Source: Chromatium weissei
Lineage (GTDB): Bacteria > Pseudomonadota > Gammaproteobacteria > Chromatiales > Chromatiaceae
Assembly: GCF_016583765.1 (NCBI RefSeq)
Contig: NZ_NRRR01000006.1
Coordinates: forward strand, 1-64,000
DNA length: 64,000 nucleotides
Direction of reading: 5' to 3'
In this document: in pieces, positions 1-8,451 of the stretch
Position numbering within the stretch: the stretch's first letter is position 1
How the letters are laid out: the number at the start of each line of letters is the position of its first letter
Notes under the pieces: model-generated
Told to the model about the DNA's origin: nothing
What the model saw: only the letters and a program-made list of their open reading frames with translations
Database searches by the model: none
Made by a program: the position numbers and the translations under genes

Positions 1-195
1 TTTCTCCACCGGACGCAGCATCACAAACAGCGCGACGACTAACGCCAAACTCGCCACACCCAGCGCCAGCACCAGTGCCCAATAACTAAACGGAGCGCGA
101 TGCTCACTAAACTGATGAATTTGATGCAAACGCGGCACCTGCCCGCGTTCTCGCGCCTGCTGCGATTGCCGCAATGCATCGAGAATGTAACTCAT
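1..195 (-). CDS. gspB: GspB-like general secretion protein, 5' part only
   Basis: Only the first 65 codons are inside the window; the gene runs off the left edge. The start MSYILDALRQSQQARERG is the hallmark N-terminus of GspB/ExeB proteins, followed by a single membrane segment at about residues 38-60 (SYWALVLALGVASLALVVAL). In Aeromonas-type systems GspB partners GspA in moving the type II secretion secretin through peptidoglycan. The ATG overlaps the TGA of gspA in an ATGA arrangement, so the two are translationally coupled. No other type II secretion gene is visible here. Confidence 0.85.
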   Translation of the reverse strand, partial: MSYILDALRQSQQARERGQVPRLHQIHQFSEHRAPFSYWALVLALGVASLALVVALFVMLRPVEK

Positions 196-1856
196 GGCGC
201 TGCTGTCGCCGTCAGGCTCGGCGTATTCGGCACAGCAGCGGCGCGGTTCAGTTGAATCAGCGTTCGTGCTCCGGCGACTCCATCCGGTTCCAAACCCCGC
301 GAAGCCTGAAAAACTCGCACGGCCGCTGCCAACGGCGCATCAAATATCGGCGCGTCGTTGGCGATGTCCGCCAAACTTGGCAAATCAGTGACTTGCGCCA
401 ATCGTCGCCGCAGCCAGCGCACATTTTCCGGTGCAGAACCGGCAGCAATCAGCACTGCGCCACCCGGCGGCGGTTGCCAAATTAACGTGTAATTTCCCGT
501 CCAAAATCGCTCCAACGCCGCAACTGAAATGCGCATCGTGCCGGTTTCCAACGCCAGCGTGGCTTCACGTTCGCCGAGCGCCAGCAACACCAAAAATTCA
601 CGGCGACCATTCGCGTGCGTGACGCGCAGCAGCGCCGGCAAATCGAAATAACGCAGATTGGCGAGTGTTCCGGTTTCCAACACACAACTCAGTCCGAACG
701 CCGTCACTCGGTTACACGGATCATCTTCATCAAAAGAATCAATGTGTTGTCCCCATTGCCGAAGCAGCAATCGAAATGCAGCCGCTTCTGGCAACGCAAT
801 TTGTTCCAAATTCAGTGCAGTTTCCGCGTTCAACGGCGCTGGCGCGGGCGTTGAAACTGAAGTCGCAATCGGCGCGATTGGTGCAATTGACGATTCAGCA
901 GGCGGTGCAAAATGTGCGCGCAAAAGGTGAATTGGATTGCCGAAGTGCGTGTTAACCCATTGATAACCAAACCAACCAGCGCCGAGTGACAGGGTGAACA
1001 CGGCAGCGGCCAGCAACAGCGGATGCGCTCGCCGTTGCGTTGGCTGCGCATCGCCGCGCACTTCTGAGGCAGCGATGGTGACGATGTGCGGTGTGATTTG
1101 TTTGCGGCGCGTGACGCTGGCTCCGAGCAGAGCGCGTTCGCATAGAATGTTAATCAGGCGCGGAATGCCGCCGGAATGGCGATGAATCTCGTGAATGGCG
1201 CGAGCAGTGAACAGCGGTCGTTCGATGCCCGCGACGGCGAGGCGATGACGAATGTAATTGCCGGTGTCGTGGCGCGTGAACGGCGTGAGATGAAACCGTG
1301 CGGTGATGCGTTGATTGAGCTGGCGCAACTGCTCGGTGTCCAACAGCCGCCGCAATTCCGGTTGTCCGATCAGAAAAATTTGCAGCAATTTGTGGGTGTT
1401 GGTTTCCAAATTGGTCAGCAGGCGAATCTGCTCCAGCACCTCGGGTTTCAGATTTTGCGCCTCGTCAATCACGAGCAGCGGACGACGACCAGCCGCGTGC
1501 GCAGTCAGCAGATATTGATTGAGAAACTCCACCAACGCCCGCAACGAATGCGCACTGCCAACCACCGGAATGGCAAATTCGGTGCACAGCGTCAGCAATA
1601 ACTCCTCAGCGGTTTGCGTCGGATTGAGAATCAGCGCGACTTCCACGCCCGCCGGCAATTGCTCCAAAAAAGCGCGGCAAACCGTCGTTTTGCCCGTGCC
1701 GACTTCACCGGTCAACAGCACAAAACCGCCGTTATCCTCCGCGCCGTATAACAGATGCGCGAGCGCCTCTCGATGCTGCGCACTCAAAAAGAGATATTGC
1801 GGATCGGGCGCAATGGAAAATACGGGCGCTTTCAAATCGAAATGATTGGAATACAC
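192..1856 (-). CDS. gspA: GspA/ExeA-like AAA ATPase with peptidoglycan-binding domain
   Basis: About 554 residues from a GTG start at 1856. The reading frame is open further upstream into dapD, but family members begin with a short M-Y-x-x-x-F-x-L-K leader, matched at this GTG (MYSNHFDLKAPVFS). There is no strong ribosome site. Order: AAA ATPase with Walker A GEVGTGKT at about 50-57 and Walker B LLVIDEAQ at about 127-134; one membrane segment at about 279-298; a periplasmic part ending in a peptidoglycan_binding_1-like repeat (VRVFQASRGLEPDGVAG). Known role of the family: with GspB, opens or anchors peptidoglycan for secretin assembly. Coupled to gspB by a 4-base overlap. The start is less certain than the identity. 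Confidence 0.87.
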   Translation of the reverse strand: MYSNHFDLKAPVFSIAPDPQYLFLSAQHREALAHLLYGAEDNGGFVLLTGEVGTGKTTVCRAFLEQLPAGVEVALILNPTQTAEELLLTLCTEFAIPVVGSAHSLRALVEFLNQYLLTAHAAGRRPLLVIDEAQNLKPEVLEQIRLLTNLETNTHKLLQIFLIGQPELRRLLDTEQLRQLNQRITARFHLTPFTRHDTGNYIRHRLAVAGIERPLFTARAIHEIHRHSGGIPRLINILCERALLGASVTRRKQITPHIVTIAASEVRGDAQPTQRRAHPLLLAAAVFTLSLGAGWFGYQWVNTHFGNPIHLLRAHFAPPAESSIAPIAPIATSVSTPAPAPLNAETALNLEQIALPEAAAFRLLLRQWGQHIDSFDEDDPCNRVTAFGLSCVLETGTLANLRYFDLPALLRVTHANGRREFLVLLALGEREATLALETGTMRISVAALERFWTGNYTLIWQPPPGGAVLIAAGSAPENVRWLRRRLAQVTDLPSLADIANDAPIFDAPLAAAVRVFQASRGLEPDGVAGARTLIQLNRAAAVPNTPSLTATAAP

Positions 1857-1879
1857 AGCGAATCGTTGTGAATAATAAG

Positions 1880-1898
1880 CCCCCTTTGAAAAAGGGGG
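1880..1898 (-). terminator. 8-bp hairpin between dapD and gspA
   Basis: CCCCCTTT-GAA-AAAGGGGG is a perfect 8-bp stem directly after the dapD stop. Read on the minus strand it is followed by CTTATTATT, a weak U-tract, so it may terminate or attenuate dapD transcription. The same hairpin type is also a common dispersed intergenic palindrome in bacteria, which is an alternative explanation. Confidence 0.5.
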
Positions 1899-1911
1899 TT
1901 GAAAGGAATGA

Positions 1912-2733
1912 TTAAATATCGCGCAGCAATTCGTTAATACCGACTTTGCTACGGGTTTTTGCATCGACCTGTTTAATAATCACGGCGCAATACAAACTGT
2001 GTGAACCATCTGCGGCTGGTAAATTACCGGAAACAACAACCGCACCGGCTGGCACACGTCCATAACTGATTTCACCGGTCATGCGATTATAAATTTTGGT
2101 ACTTTGCCCAATATAAACGCCCATTGAAATCACCGCACCTTCACCGACAATCACGCCTTCCACAATTTCTGAACGCGCACCAATAAAACAATTGTCTTCA
2201 ATAATTGTTGGCGCTGCTTGCACCGGTTCTAATACGCCGCCAATTCCAACGCCACCAGATAAATGCACATTTTTTCCAATTTGCGCACAGGAACCAACGG
2301 TTGCCCAAGTATCCACCATTGTGCCGGAATCAACATAGGCACCGATATTCACATAAGACGGCATTAAAACGCAGCTCGGCGCAATAAAAGCACCTTTACG
2401 GGCGCTGGCAGGTGGCACAATACGCACACCAGAATCACGGAATTCACGCGAATTGGTATCGGCGTATTTAGATGCGACTTTATCGTAATAATTGGTAAAA
2501 CCGCCTTTCATTAACCAATTATCTTCAATGCGAAATGACAGCAGCACCGCTTTTTTAATCCATTCATTCACAATCCAATCGCCATCGCGTTTTTCAGCAA
2601 CGCGCAACTCACCGCAATCAAGCCGCTCAATTGTATTCTGCACAGCATCGCGCACTCGCGTTTCAACATTGCGCGGAGTAATTTCAGCGCGGCGTTCAAA
2701 GGCTTCTAAAATAATCGTTTGTTGTTCGGTCAT
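1912..2733 (-). CDS. dapD: 2,3,4,5-tetrahydropyridine-2,6-dicarboxylate N-succinyltransferase
   Basis: A 273-residue protein, the usual DapD length. It transfers succinyl from succinyl-CoA to tetrahydrodipicolinate in the succinylase branch of lysine/meso-diaminopimelate synthesis in the cytoplasm. An N-terminal helical part (about 1-100) is followed by a left-handed parallel beta-helix of hexapeptide repeats (about 105-240), seen as recurrent I/V-G-x-x-A/S spacing such as [20 protein letters not shown] and [20 protein letters not shown]. It lies 47 bases downstream of dapC on the same strand, so successive enzymes of one pathway are paired in one probable operon. Confidence 0.96.
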   Translation of the reverse strand: MTEQQTIILEAFERRAEITPRNVETRVRDAVQNTIERLDCGELRVAEKRDGDWIVNEWIKKAVLLSFRIEDNWLMKGGFTNYYDKVASKYADTNSREFRDSGVRIVPPASARKGAFIAPSCVLMPSYVNIGAYVDSGTMVDTWATVGSCAQIGKNVHLSGGVGIGGVLEPVQAAPTIIEDNCFIGARSEIVEGVIVGEGAVISMGVYIGQSTKIYNRMTGEISYGRVPAGAVVVSGNLPAADGSHSLYCAVIIKQVDAKTRSKVGINELLRDI

Positions 2734-2780
2734 TGGAAATGAAAACCTGTATTTAGAGTGAAATGAAAGTAAATCTTTTG

Positions 2781-3986
2781 TTATTCAAAACAGCGTTGAA
2801 TGCGCTGCGCTGCATCAATACAGTCCGCGAGTGAAGGCACCAGCGCCAGCCGAATGTGATGCTCACCGGGATTGAATTCCGCCACTTTCCGCGATAAAAA
2901 CTGCCCCGGCAGCACCTTTAGATTTTCTTTAGCAAAGAGCTGACGCGTGAATTCAGTATCTGTAATTGGCGTTTTTGGCCATAAATAAAAACCCGCTGCG
3001 GGCTGCGTTACGGGTAATACGTTTTGCAAAATATCCAATACAGCGGTGAATTTTTCTCGATATAACTGCCGATTGGTGCGGACATGCGATTCATCATTCC
3101 ACGCTGCCGCACTTGCATATTGTACAGGCAATGACATTGCGCAGCCATGATAAGTGCGATAAGCAAAAAATTGCGCAATGATTGCGGCATCACCAGCGAC
3201 AAAACCAGAACGCAATCCCGGTACATTAGACCGTTTTGATAAGCTATGAAACACTAAACAGTGCTTAAATTCATTATTGCCCATTGCCGCTGCAACCTGC
3301 AATAAACCGAGCGGCGGAGCAGTCTCATCTTGATAAATTTCTGAATAACATTCATCCGAAACAATCACGAAATTGTGGCGATGCGCCAATTCAATTAATT
3401 GCGCAAAAGTCGCTGCATTAAAAACCGCACCGGTGGGATTACCCGGTGAGCAAATATACAGCAATTGACAGCGTTCCCAAGTTGCGTCATTCACCGCATT
3501 AAAATCAGGAATAAACCCATTGTTCGCAAGACAGGGTAAATAATACGGTTCAGCGCCAGCCAATAATGCCGCGCCTTCATAGATTTGATAAAACGGATTC
3601 GGCATTAACACCAGTGGCGCAGGTATTTGATTGCGATTAACAACTGCTTGTGCAATAGCAAATAATGCTTCTCGCGTGCCATTGACCGGCAAAATTTGGT
3701 GTTCGGGATCAATACCGAGCTGATTGTCATTGCTCAATTGAAAGCGCCGCGTCAACCATTCGGCAATGGCGGTGCGCAATTCTAAAATGCCGCGAGTGGT
3801 GGGATAAGTCGCCAATTGATGCAAATGCGCAATTAACGTGTCAGTAATGATCGCCGGTGTTGAATGTTTGGGTTCGCCGATGTAGAGCGCCAGCGGAGTG
3901 CGATTCGGCGGCGGTGTGAGGTCGGCAGTGAGCGCCGCGAGCTTTTCAAACGGATAGGAGTGCAAACGTTCGAGATCGGGATTCAT
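2781..3986 (-). CDS. dapC: succinyldiaminopimelate transaminase (proteobacterial DapC type)
   Basis: A 401-residue class I/II PLP aminotransferase. Visible motifs are the substrate-side SPGNPTGAV, the VSDECYSEI strand with the Asp that contacts the pyridine nitrogen, and [18 protein letters not shown] carrying the PLP lysine, followed by the conserved arginine near LRSGF. The N-terminus [16 protein letters not shown] is typical of the DapC subfamily. It converts N-succinyl-2-amino-6-ketopimelate to N-succinyl-LL-DAP using glutamate, the step after DapD. Adjacent dapD supports this over a generic aspartate aminotransferase. Confidence 0.92.
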   Translation of the reverse strand: MNPDLERLHSYPFEKLAALTADLTPPPNRTPLALYIGEPKHSTPAIITDTLIAHLHQLATYPTTRGILELRTAIAEWLTRRFQLSNDNQLGIDPEHQILPVNGTREALFAIAQAVVNRNQIPAPLVLMPNPFYQIYEGAALLAGAEPYYLPCLANNGFIPDFNAVNDATWERCQLLYICSPGNPTGAVFNAATFAQLIELAHRHNFVIVSDECYSEIYQDETAPPLGLLQVAAAMGNNEFKHCLVFHSLSKRSNVPGLRSGFVAGDAAIIAQFFAYRTYHGCAMSLPVQYASAAAWNDESHVRTNRQLYREKFTAVLDILQNVLPVTQPAAGFYLWPKTPITDTEFTRQLFAKENLKVLPGQFLSRKVAEFNPGEHHIRLALVPSLADCIDAAQRIQRCFE

Positions 3987-4284
3987 TGCAAGGGTGAAAT
4001 AATGCGTGGTAAATAAAGTGTGTGAGTATAGAGCAAAAAGCCGTCAACATGTCAGAGGCAGACACGTCATGTTCGACGCTACATTTGTTGCATTTGCACT
4101 GATGAAATGAATATGGTTGAACATAGAGATAAAATCTTTGCGTTGAATATCGAATGGTTTTTATTTTAATTCCCATTTACGTTGAGACGCACCGGTGTTT
4201 GTCCTAATCATCGCTAAACACAATACGGATTGATATTCAGCGTATATTTAGCTTCGTTACATCAACTCTTGGAGACACATTCTT
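3987..4284. other. intergenic region between divergent dapC and VOC gene
   Basis: About 298 bases of AT-rich DNA between divergently transcribed genes, so it should hold promoters for both. I see no convincing paired -35/-10 boxes, no riboswitch-like structure and no coding potential. Short frames here lack ribosome sites or family features. Confidence 0.4.
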
Positions 4285-4680
4285 ATGCCAACTATTTATG
4301 GAATTCATCACGTCAGTTTAATTGTTGCCGACACCGCAATCGCACTGGAGTTTTATGCCGGCGTACTCGGTTTGAAAGTATTGGAAACGCGCCCCGCGCT
4401 CGGTTTTGCTGGTGCATGGCTGGCAGTTGGAAATCAACAGATTCATTTGTTGGAATTGCCTAATCCCGATCCAATTGCCGGTCGTCCGACGCACGGCGGA
4501 CGTGATCGTCATCTCGCGCTGCGCGTGTCATCTGTGCGGGATTTAATTGTGCGTTTAGATGCGGCGCAATGCGCTTACACACTCAGTCGCTCTGGTCGGC
4601 AAGCATTGTTTTGCCGCGATCCCGATGGCAATGCGCTGGAGTTCATTGAAGAAAAAAAACCGGCGACTCCACCAGCTTAA
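4285..4680 (+). CDS. VOC-fold (glyoxalase/bleomycin-resistance/dioxygenase superfamily) protein
   Basis: 131 residues preceded by a GGAG ribosome site. Two beta-alpha-beta-beta-beta modules are recognisable: IHHVSLIVADTAIALEFYAG at the N-terminus and RHLALRVSSVRDLIVRL in the second half, ending in DPDGNALEFIE. The four usual VOC metal positions can be proposed as His in HHVSL, Glu in HLLEL, His in RHLAL and Glu in ALEF, so an active metal site is plausible. The length is right for a small glyoxalase-I-like enzyme, but the substrate cannot be told. It stands alone between dapC (divergent) and mrcB. Confidence 0.85.
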   Translation: MPTIYGIHHVSLIVADTAIALEFYAGVLGLKVLETRPALGFAGAWLAVGNQQIHLLELPNPDPIAGRPTHGGRDRHLALRVSSVRDLIVRLDAAQCAYTLSRSGRQALFCRDPDGNALEFIEEKKPATPPA

Positions 4681-4858
4681 TGATTTAACGAAATCGCATT
4701 TGATTTGAGGTCGCAACAGCCATGTTATTAAATTAACTACAAAAGGTTGTCATAACGCGCCGCAAATGGGACGATCCACGTCAACACCTGTGCATTTCAC
4801 CAACGGATTTTTTGATGTTTCACATGTTTGATTTAGCGATGACTGCGGGTATTCGTCC

Positions 4859-7318
4859 ATGACCGATGAGCAGCAGAGTCGCCCCACACGCCGCCGCCGT
4901 CGTTCCAGCGTTACAGCGCGAATTGGCGGTTTTCTTTGGCGGTGGTTATGGATTGTTATTGCCGGTGTCGGCGTGGCTGGCGTGTTTTATGGCGTGCAAC
5001 TGGATCGCGTGGTGCGCGGCAAATTTGAAGGACAACGCTGGGCATTACCGGCGCGAGTGTACGCCCGTCCGCTCGAACTTTATGCCAACCGTCCGCTCGA
5101 TCCCGAGCAGTTTCAAGCCGAATTAAATCGCCTGAATTATCGCCAATTGGACACGGCTGAATTGCCCAGCTCCGGCACCTATCAGCGCGTCAATGATCAC
5201 TTTTTATTGAAAACGCGCCCGTTTCAATTTTGGGACGGTCAGGAACCGGGACATCATTTAGACGTGCAGCTTGTTGACGGACGGGTTGCCCGATTGACGG
5301 ACGCGGACGGCGGTGTTGATCCGGCGCTCGTGCGACTCGATGCGATGCTGATTGCCAGCATTTATCCAACGCACAATGAAGATCGCATTTTGGTGCGACG
5401 CGAAGACATTCCTGATCTGCTCGTGAAGACATTGATCGCCGTCGAAGATCGCAATTTTCACAATCACCTCGGCATTGATCCGCGTGGCATTTTGCGCGCC
5501 GCGTACAGCAACTTTCAGGCGGGCGCAGTGGTTGAAGGCGCGAGTACGCTCACTCAGCAATTGGTCAAGAATTTCTATCTCAACGCCAATCGCACGTTTG
5601 AACGCAAATTGAAAGAAGCCTACATGTCGTTGCTGTTGGAATTGCGCTACAGCAAAGATGAGATTCTCGAAGCCTACGCGAATGAAATTTATCTCGGTCA
5701 AGACGGACGGCGAGCAATTCACGGTTTCGCGCTGGCGAGCAGTTTCTTTTTCAATAAATCGTTGAGTGAGATCGGTATTCCCGAAACCGCACTGCTCATC
5801 GGCATGGTGCAAGCGCCTTCCAATCTTGATCCGCGTCGTCATCCCGAAGCGGCGACCACGCGCCGCAATCTCGTATTAGATTTGATGGTGCGCGACAACG
5901 TGATTTCCGCCAAAGACGCGGCGCGGGCGAAAACCATGCCGCTCGGAATCGCTGACGGTGGCGGACGACCAGTCGGCAATTACCCTGATTTCATTTCACT
6001 GGTGCGGCGACAGTTGCAGCGCGATTACCGTGATGAAGATTTGCGCTCGGAAGGCTTGAATATCTTCACCACGCTCGACCCGCTGGTGCAGGCAACGGTG
6101 GAAGAAGCCGTACCGAAACAATTGAGTGAATTAGAAAAAACGCACCAAATGAAACGGAATGCGCTCGAAGCTGCCGCAGTGGTGACCTCGGTCGATCAGG
6201 GTGAAGTGCTGGCGCTGGTCGGCGGGCGCAAACCGGGTTATGCCGGATTTAACCGCGCACTCGATACCGTGCGCTCTATCGGTTCACTGGTGAAACCGGC
6301 GGTTTATCTCACTGCTTTGTCCCAGCCTGAGCGTTACACCCTGACCAGCAGCATTTCTGATACGCCGGTGAGTTTGGCTGATGGTGACAAACGCTGGGAG
6401 CCGAAGAATTACGATCGACGCGTTCATGGCTCGGTGCGCTTGAGTGATGCGCTGGCGCGGTCGCTGAATCTGGCAACGGTGAATGTCGGTCTCAGCGTGG
6501 GCGTGAAAAAGGTTGCTGAAACGCTGTATCAATTGGGAATACAACGCAAAATTCGCGTTGTGCCGTCACTGCTGCTGGGTTCGGTATCGATGTCGCCGCT
6601 GGAAGTTGCGCAGATGTATCAAACGTTAGCAGCAAGCGGTTATCGCGCTCCGCTGCGGGCAATTCGTGAAGTGGTGGATGCACAGGGACAACCGCTCAAT
6701 CGTTATCCACTGGCGATTGAAGCGGTGGTCGATCCAAAAGCGGCTTATCTCACTGGTTGGGCGATGCAGCGCGTGATCACGCATGGCACAGCAAAATGGC
6801 TGGGCGAAAAGTTGCCGAATGGCATGACGATGGCGGGTAAAACCGGCACGACTGATGACATGCGGGATAGTTGGTTTGCTGGATTCAGCGGCGATAAGGT
6901 CGCGGTGGTGTGGCTCGGCCGCGATGATTATCAACCGATGGGTTTGACTGGTGGCACTGGCGCATTGCGCGTCTGGGCGGAATTTATGCTGGCGCTGGTA
7001 AATGAACCGATTCCAGAATTTCCACCGGAGGGCGTAGTCATTGCGGATGCTTGCGGGCGAACTAAAATTCCGTACATCGGCAGTGCACCGCGTGCGCAAA
7101 ATTGTGGCAGTAGCAGCAACAATGACGATGCGCCGGTGAAACGCCGCACCACGCGCCGCGATGAAAACGATGAAGCGAGCAGTCAAGTCGACGATGCTGA
7201 CGAAGAAACTGCGGTTGAATCCGTTGCCGCACCCGAACCGCCACCGCCACCGCCTCCACCGCCGCCGAAACCCAAGCCTAAAGTCGAAGAAAACAACACT
7301 TTTATGAGCGATTTTTAG
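4859..7318 (+). CDS. mrcB: bifunctional penicillin-binding protein 1B (transglycosylase/transpeptidase)
   Basis: 819 residues. A basic cytoplasmic tail (RPTRRRRRSS), one membrane anchor at about 29-48, then a UB2H-like domain (about 65-155), glycosyltransferase family 51 (about 170-345; EDRNFHNHLGID with the catalytic Glu, and GASTLTQQLVKN) and a transpeptidase (about 420-700) with SxxK in IGSLVKP, SxN in SLN and KTGTT. It polymerises and cross-links murein in the periplasm. The C-terminal tail is unusual: acidic, then ten consecutive prolines and KPKPK. The next gene is a TPR lipoprotein, the expected arrangement for PBP1B and its LpoP-type activator. Confidence 0.96.
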   Translation: MTDEQQSRPTRRRRRSSVTARIGGFLWRWLWIVIAGVGVAGVFYGVQLDRVVRGKFEGQRWALPARVYARPLELYANRPLDPEQFQAELNRLNYRQLDTAELPSSGTYQRVNDHFLLKTRPFQFWDGQEPGHHLDVQLVDGRVARLTDADGGVDPALVRLDAMLIASIYPTHNEDRILVRREDIPDLLVKTLIAVEDRNFHNHLGIDPRGILRAAYSNFQAGAVVEGASTLTQQLVKNFYLNANRTFERKLKEAYMSLLLELRYSKDEILEAYANEIYLGQDGRRAIHGFALASSFFFNKSLSEIGIPETALLIGMVQAPSNLDPRRHPEAATTRRNLVLDLMVRDNVISAKDAARAKTMPLGIADGGGRPVGNYPDFISLVRRQLQRDYRDEDLRSEGLNIFTTLDPLVQATVEEAVPKQLSELEKTHQMKRNALEAAAVVTSVDQGEVLALVGGRKPGYAGFNRALDTVRSIGSLVKPAVYLTALSQPERYTLTSSISDTPVSLADGDKRWEPKNYDRRVHGSVRLSDALARSLNLATVNVGLSVGVKKVAETLYQLGIQRKIRVVPSLLLGSVSMSPLEVAQMYQTLAASGYRAPLRAIREVVDAQGQPLNRYPLAIEAVVDPKAAYLTGWAMQRVITHGTAKWLGEKLPNGMTMAGKTGTTDDMRDSWFAGFSGDKVAVVWLGRDDYQPMGLTGGTGALRVWAEFMLALVNEPIPEFPPEGVVIADACGRTKIPYIGSAPRAQNCGSSSNNDDAPVKRRTTRRDENDEASSQVDDADEETAVESVAAPEPPPPPPPPPPKPKPKVEENNTFMSDF

Positions 7319-7435
7319 CGCAAATCAGCGCAAAAGCAGTTGGAAGAAGTGGACTGACCACTGATTCAACAGGCTGTATTTCGCATTGCGTCGTTTCGGC
7401 TTGAAAAACACCTTCTCACAGGACCGTAGCTATTT

Positions 7436-8431
7436 ATGATGAAAAATCAAGCAGCAACATTTAGCTCTCGATTTTCGATGATTCGCTTTCCCGTCATTTT
7501 GCTCGCCGTGACGAGTTTATCCGCCTGCGCGCTGCAACCCCGTGAAGGTCCACCCGCGCCAGTGGTAAAACTCACGCCATCCGCTAAACCGTCGCGTCAA
7601 CGTGTCACGCCGCGACCGCCAATTTCAGCGCAGAACGTTGCGGAACAAGCCGCTCCATCCAAAACGGTCGCGCCAGCAAAACCCAAAACCAAGGTCTACG
7701 TTTACCGCGATCCGAGCATCACGCCAGACACTCAAGCGACTGCACCGACAACAGAATTTGCTGCACCGGCGGAATCCGCAGCCTCCGCCGCGCCCGCAGC
7801 GGCAAATTCAACGCCCGCAACACCATCAGAAACCGTCGCCGCCGCACCAGCCAAGGCGACACCGAGTCGCACGCCGTCAGTAGAAATTGCGAAACAGGCA
7901 CTGGCTACACCGGCAGCCGCACCAGTCGTCATCGCCAAAGCAGAACCGCAGCCGCAACGTTCCGCACCGCCAGCGACAACACCAAAATCTGCACCTGCAG
8001 CCGCGCCAGCGTCGACACCCGCGCCCGCGCCAACACCAGCGCCCGCGCCGCGAGTCGTTCACGTCGCGCCGCCACCACCGCCACCTGCTCCACCGATTCC
8101 CGTGCCGCCATTGCCACCAGCCGCGCAGGCACTCGCCGCACAAGCCGAACAGCAACGCAAATCCGGTGATTACACTGGCGCGGCTGCGTCATTGGAGCGT
8201 TCATTACGCATTTCGCCTCGTGAACCCTATTTGTGGAATCGGCTGGCGCGAGTGCGCATGGAGCAGGGACAAACCCATCAAGCCGGAAATCTCGCAGCGC
8301 GTGCCAACGATTTGTCCGGTCAAAACTCGGTGGTGAAGCAGGACAACTGGCGAATCATCGCGCATTCCAAACGTCAAGCCGGAGACAACACCGCCGCAGA
8401 TGCCGCACAACAGCGCGCAGATGCGAATTAA
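7436..8431 (+). CDS. lpoP: TPR lipoprotein, probable LpoP-type activator of PBP1B
   Basis: 331 residues. A lipoprotein signal ends in the lipobox L-S-A-C, acylated Cys31; an internal Met15 would give a more usual 16-residue signal. The mature protein has about 190 residues of Pro/Ala/Thr-rich linker, including a run of prolines near 213-222, then a C-terminal helical domain with TPR character (about 235-331; QRKSGDYTGAAASLERSLRI). Known: in Pseudomonas aeruginosa, LpoP is a TPR outer-membrane lipoprotein encoded beside PBP1B that activates it; the linker spans the periplasm. Inference: same role here, from architecture plus position 117 bases after mrcB. The interaction itself is not shown by sequence. 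Confidence 0.78.
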   Translation: MMKNQAATFSSRFSMIRFPVILLAVTSLSACALQPREGPPAPVVKLTPSAKPSRQRVTPRPPISAQNVAEQAAPSKTVAPAKPKTKVYVYRDPSITPDTQATAPTTEFAAPAESAASAAPAAANSTPATPSETVAAAPAKATPSRTPSVEIAKQALATPAAAPVVIAKAEPQPQRSAPPATTPKSAPAAAPASTPAPAPTPAPAPRVVHVAPPPPPPAPPIPVPPLPPAAQALAAQAEQQRKSGDYTGAAASLERSLRISPREPYLWNRLARVRMEQGQTHQAGNLAARANDLSGQNSVVKQDNWRIIAHSKRQAGDNTAADAAQQRADAN

Positions 8432-8451
8432 ATGTCACGACAAATAACGGA

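Noticed and set aside
4230-4463. Alternative frame starting at 4230 upstream of the VOC gene
   Set aside because: Overlaps the VOC gene in another frame, lacks a ribosome site and shows no family pattern.
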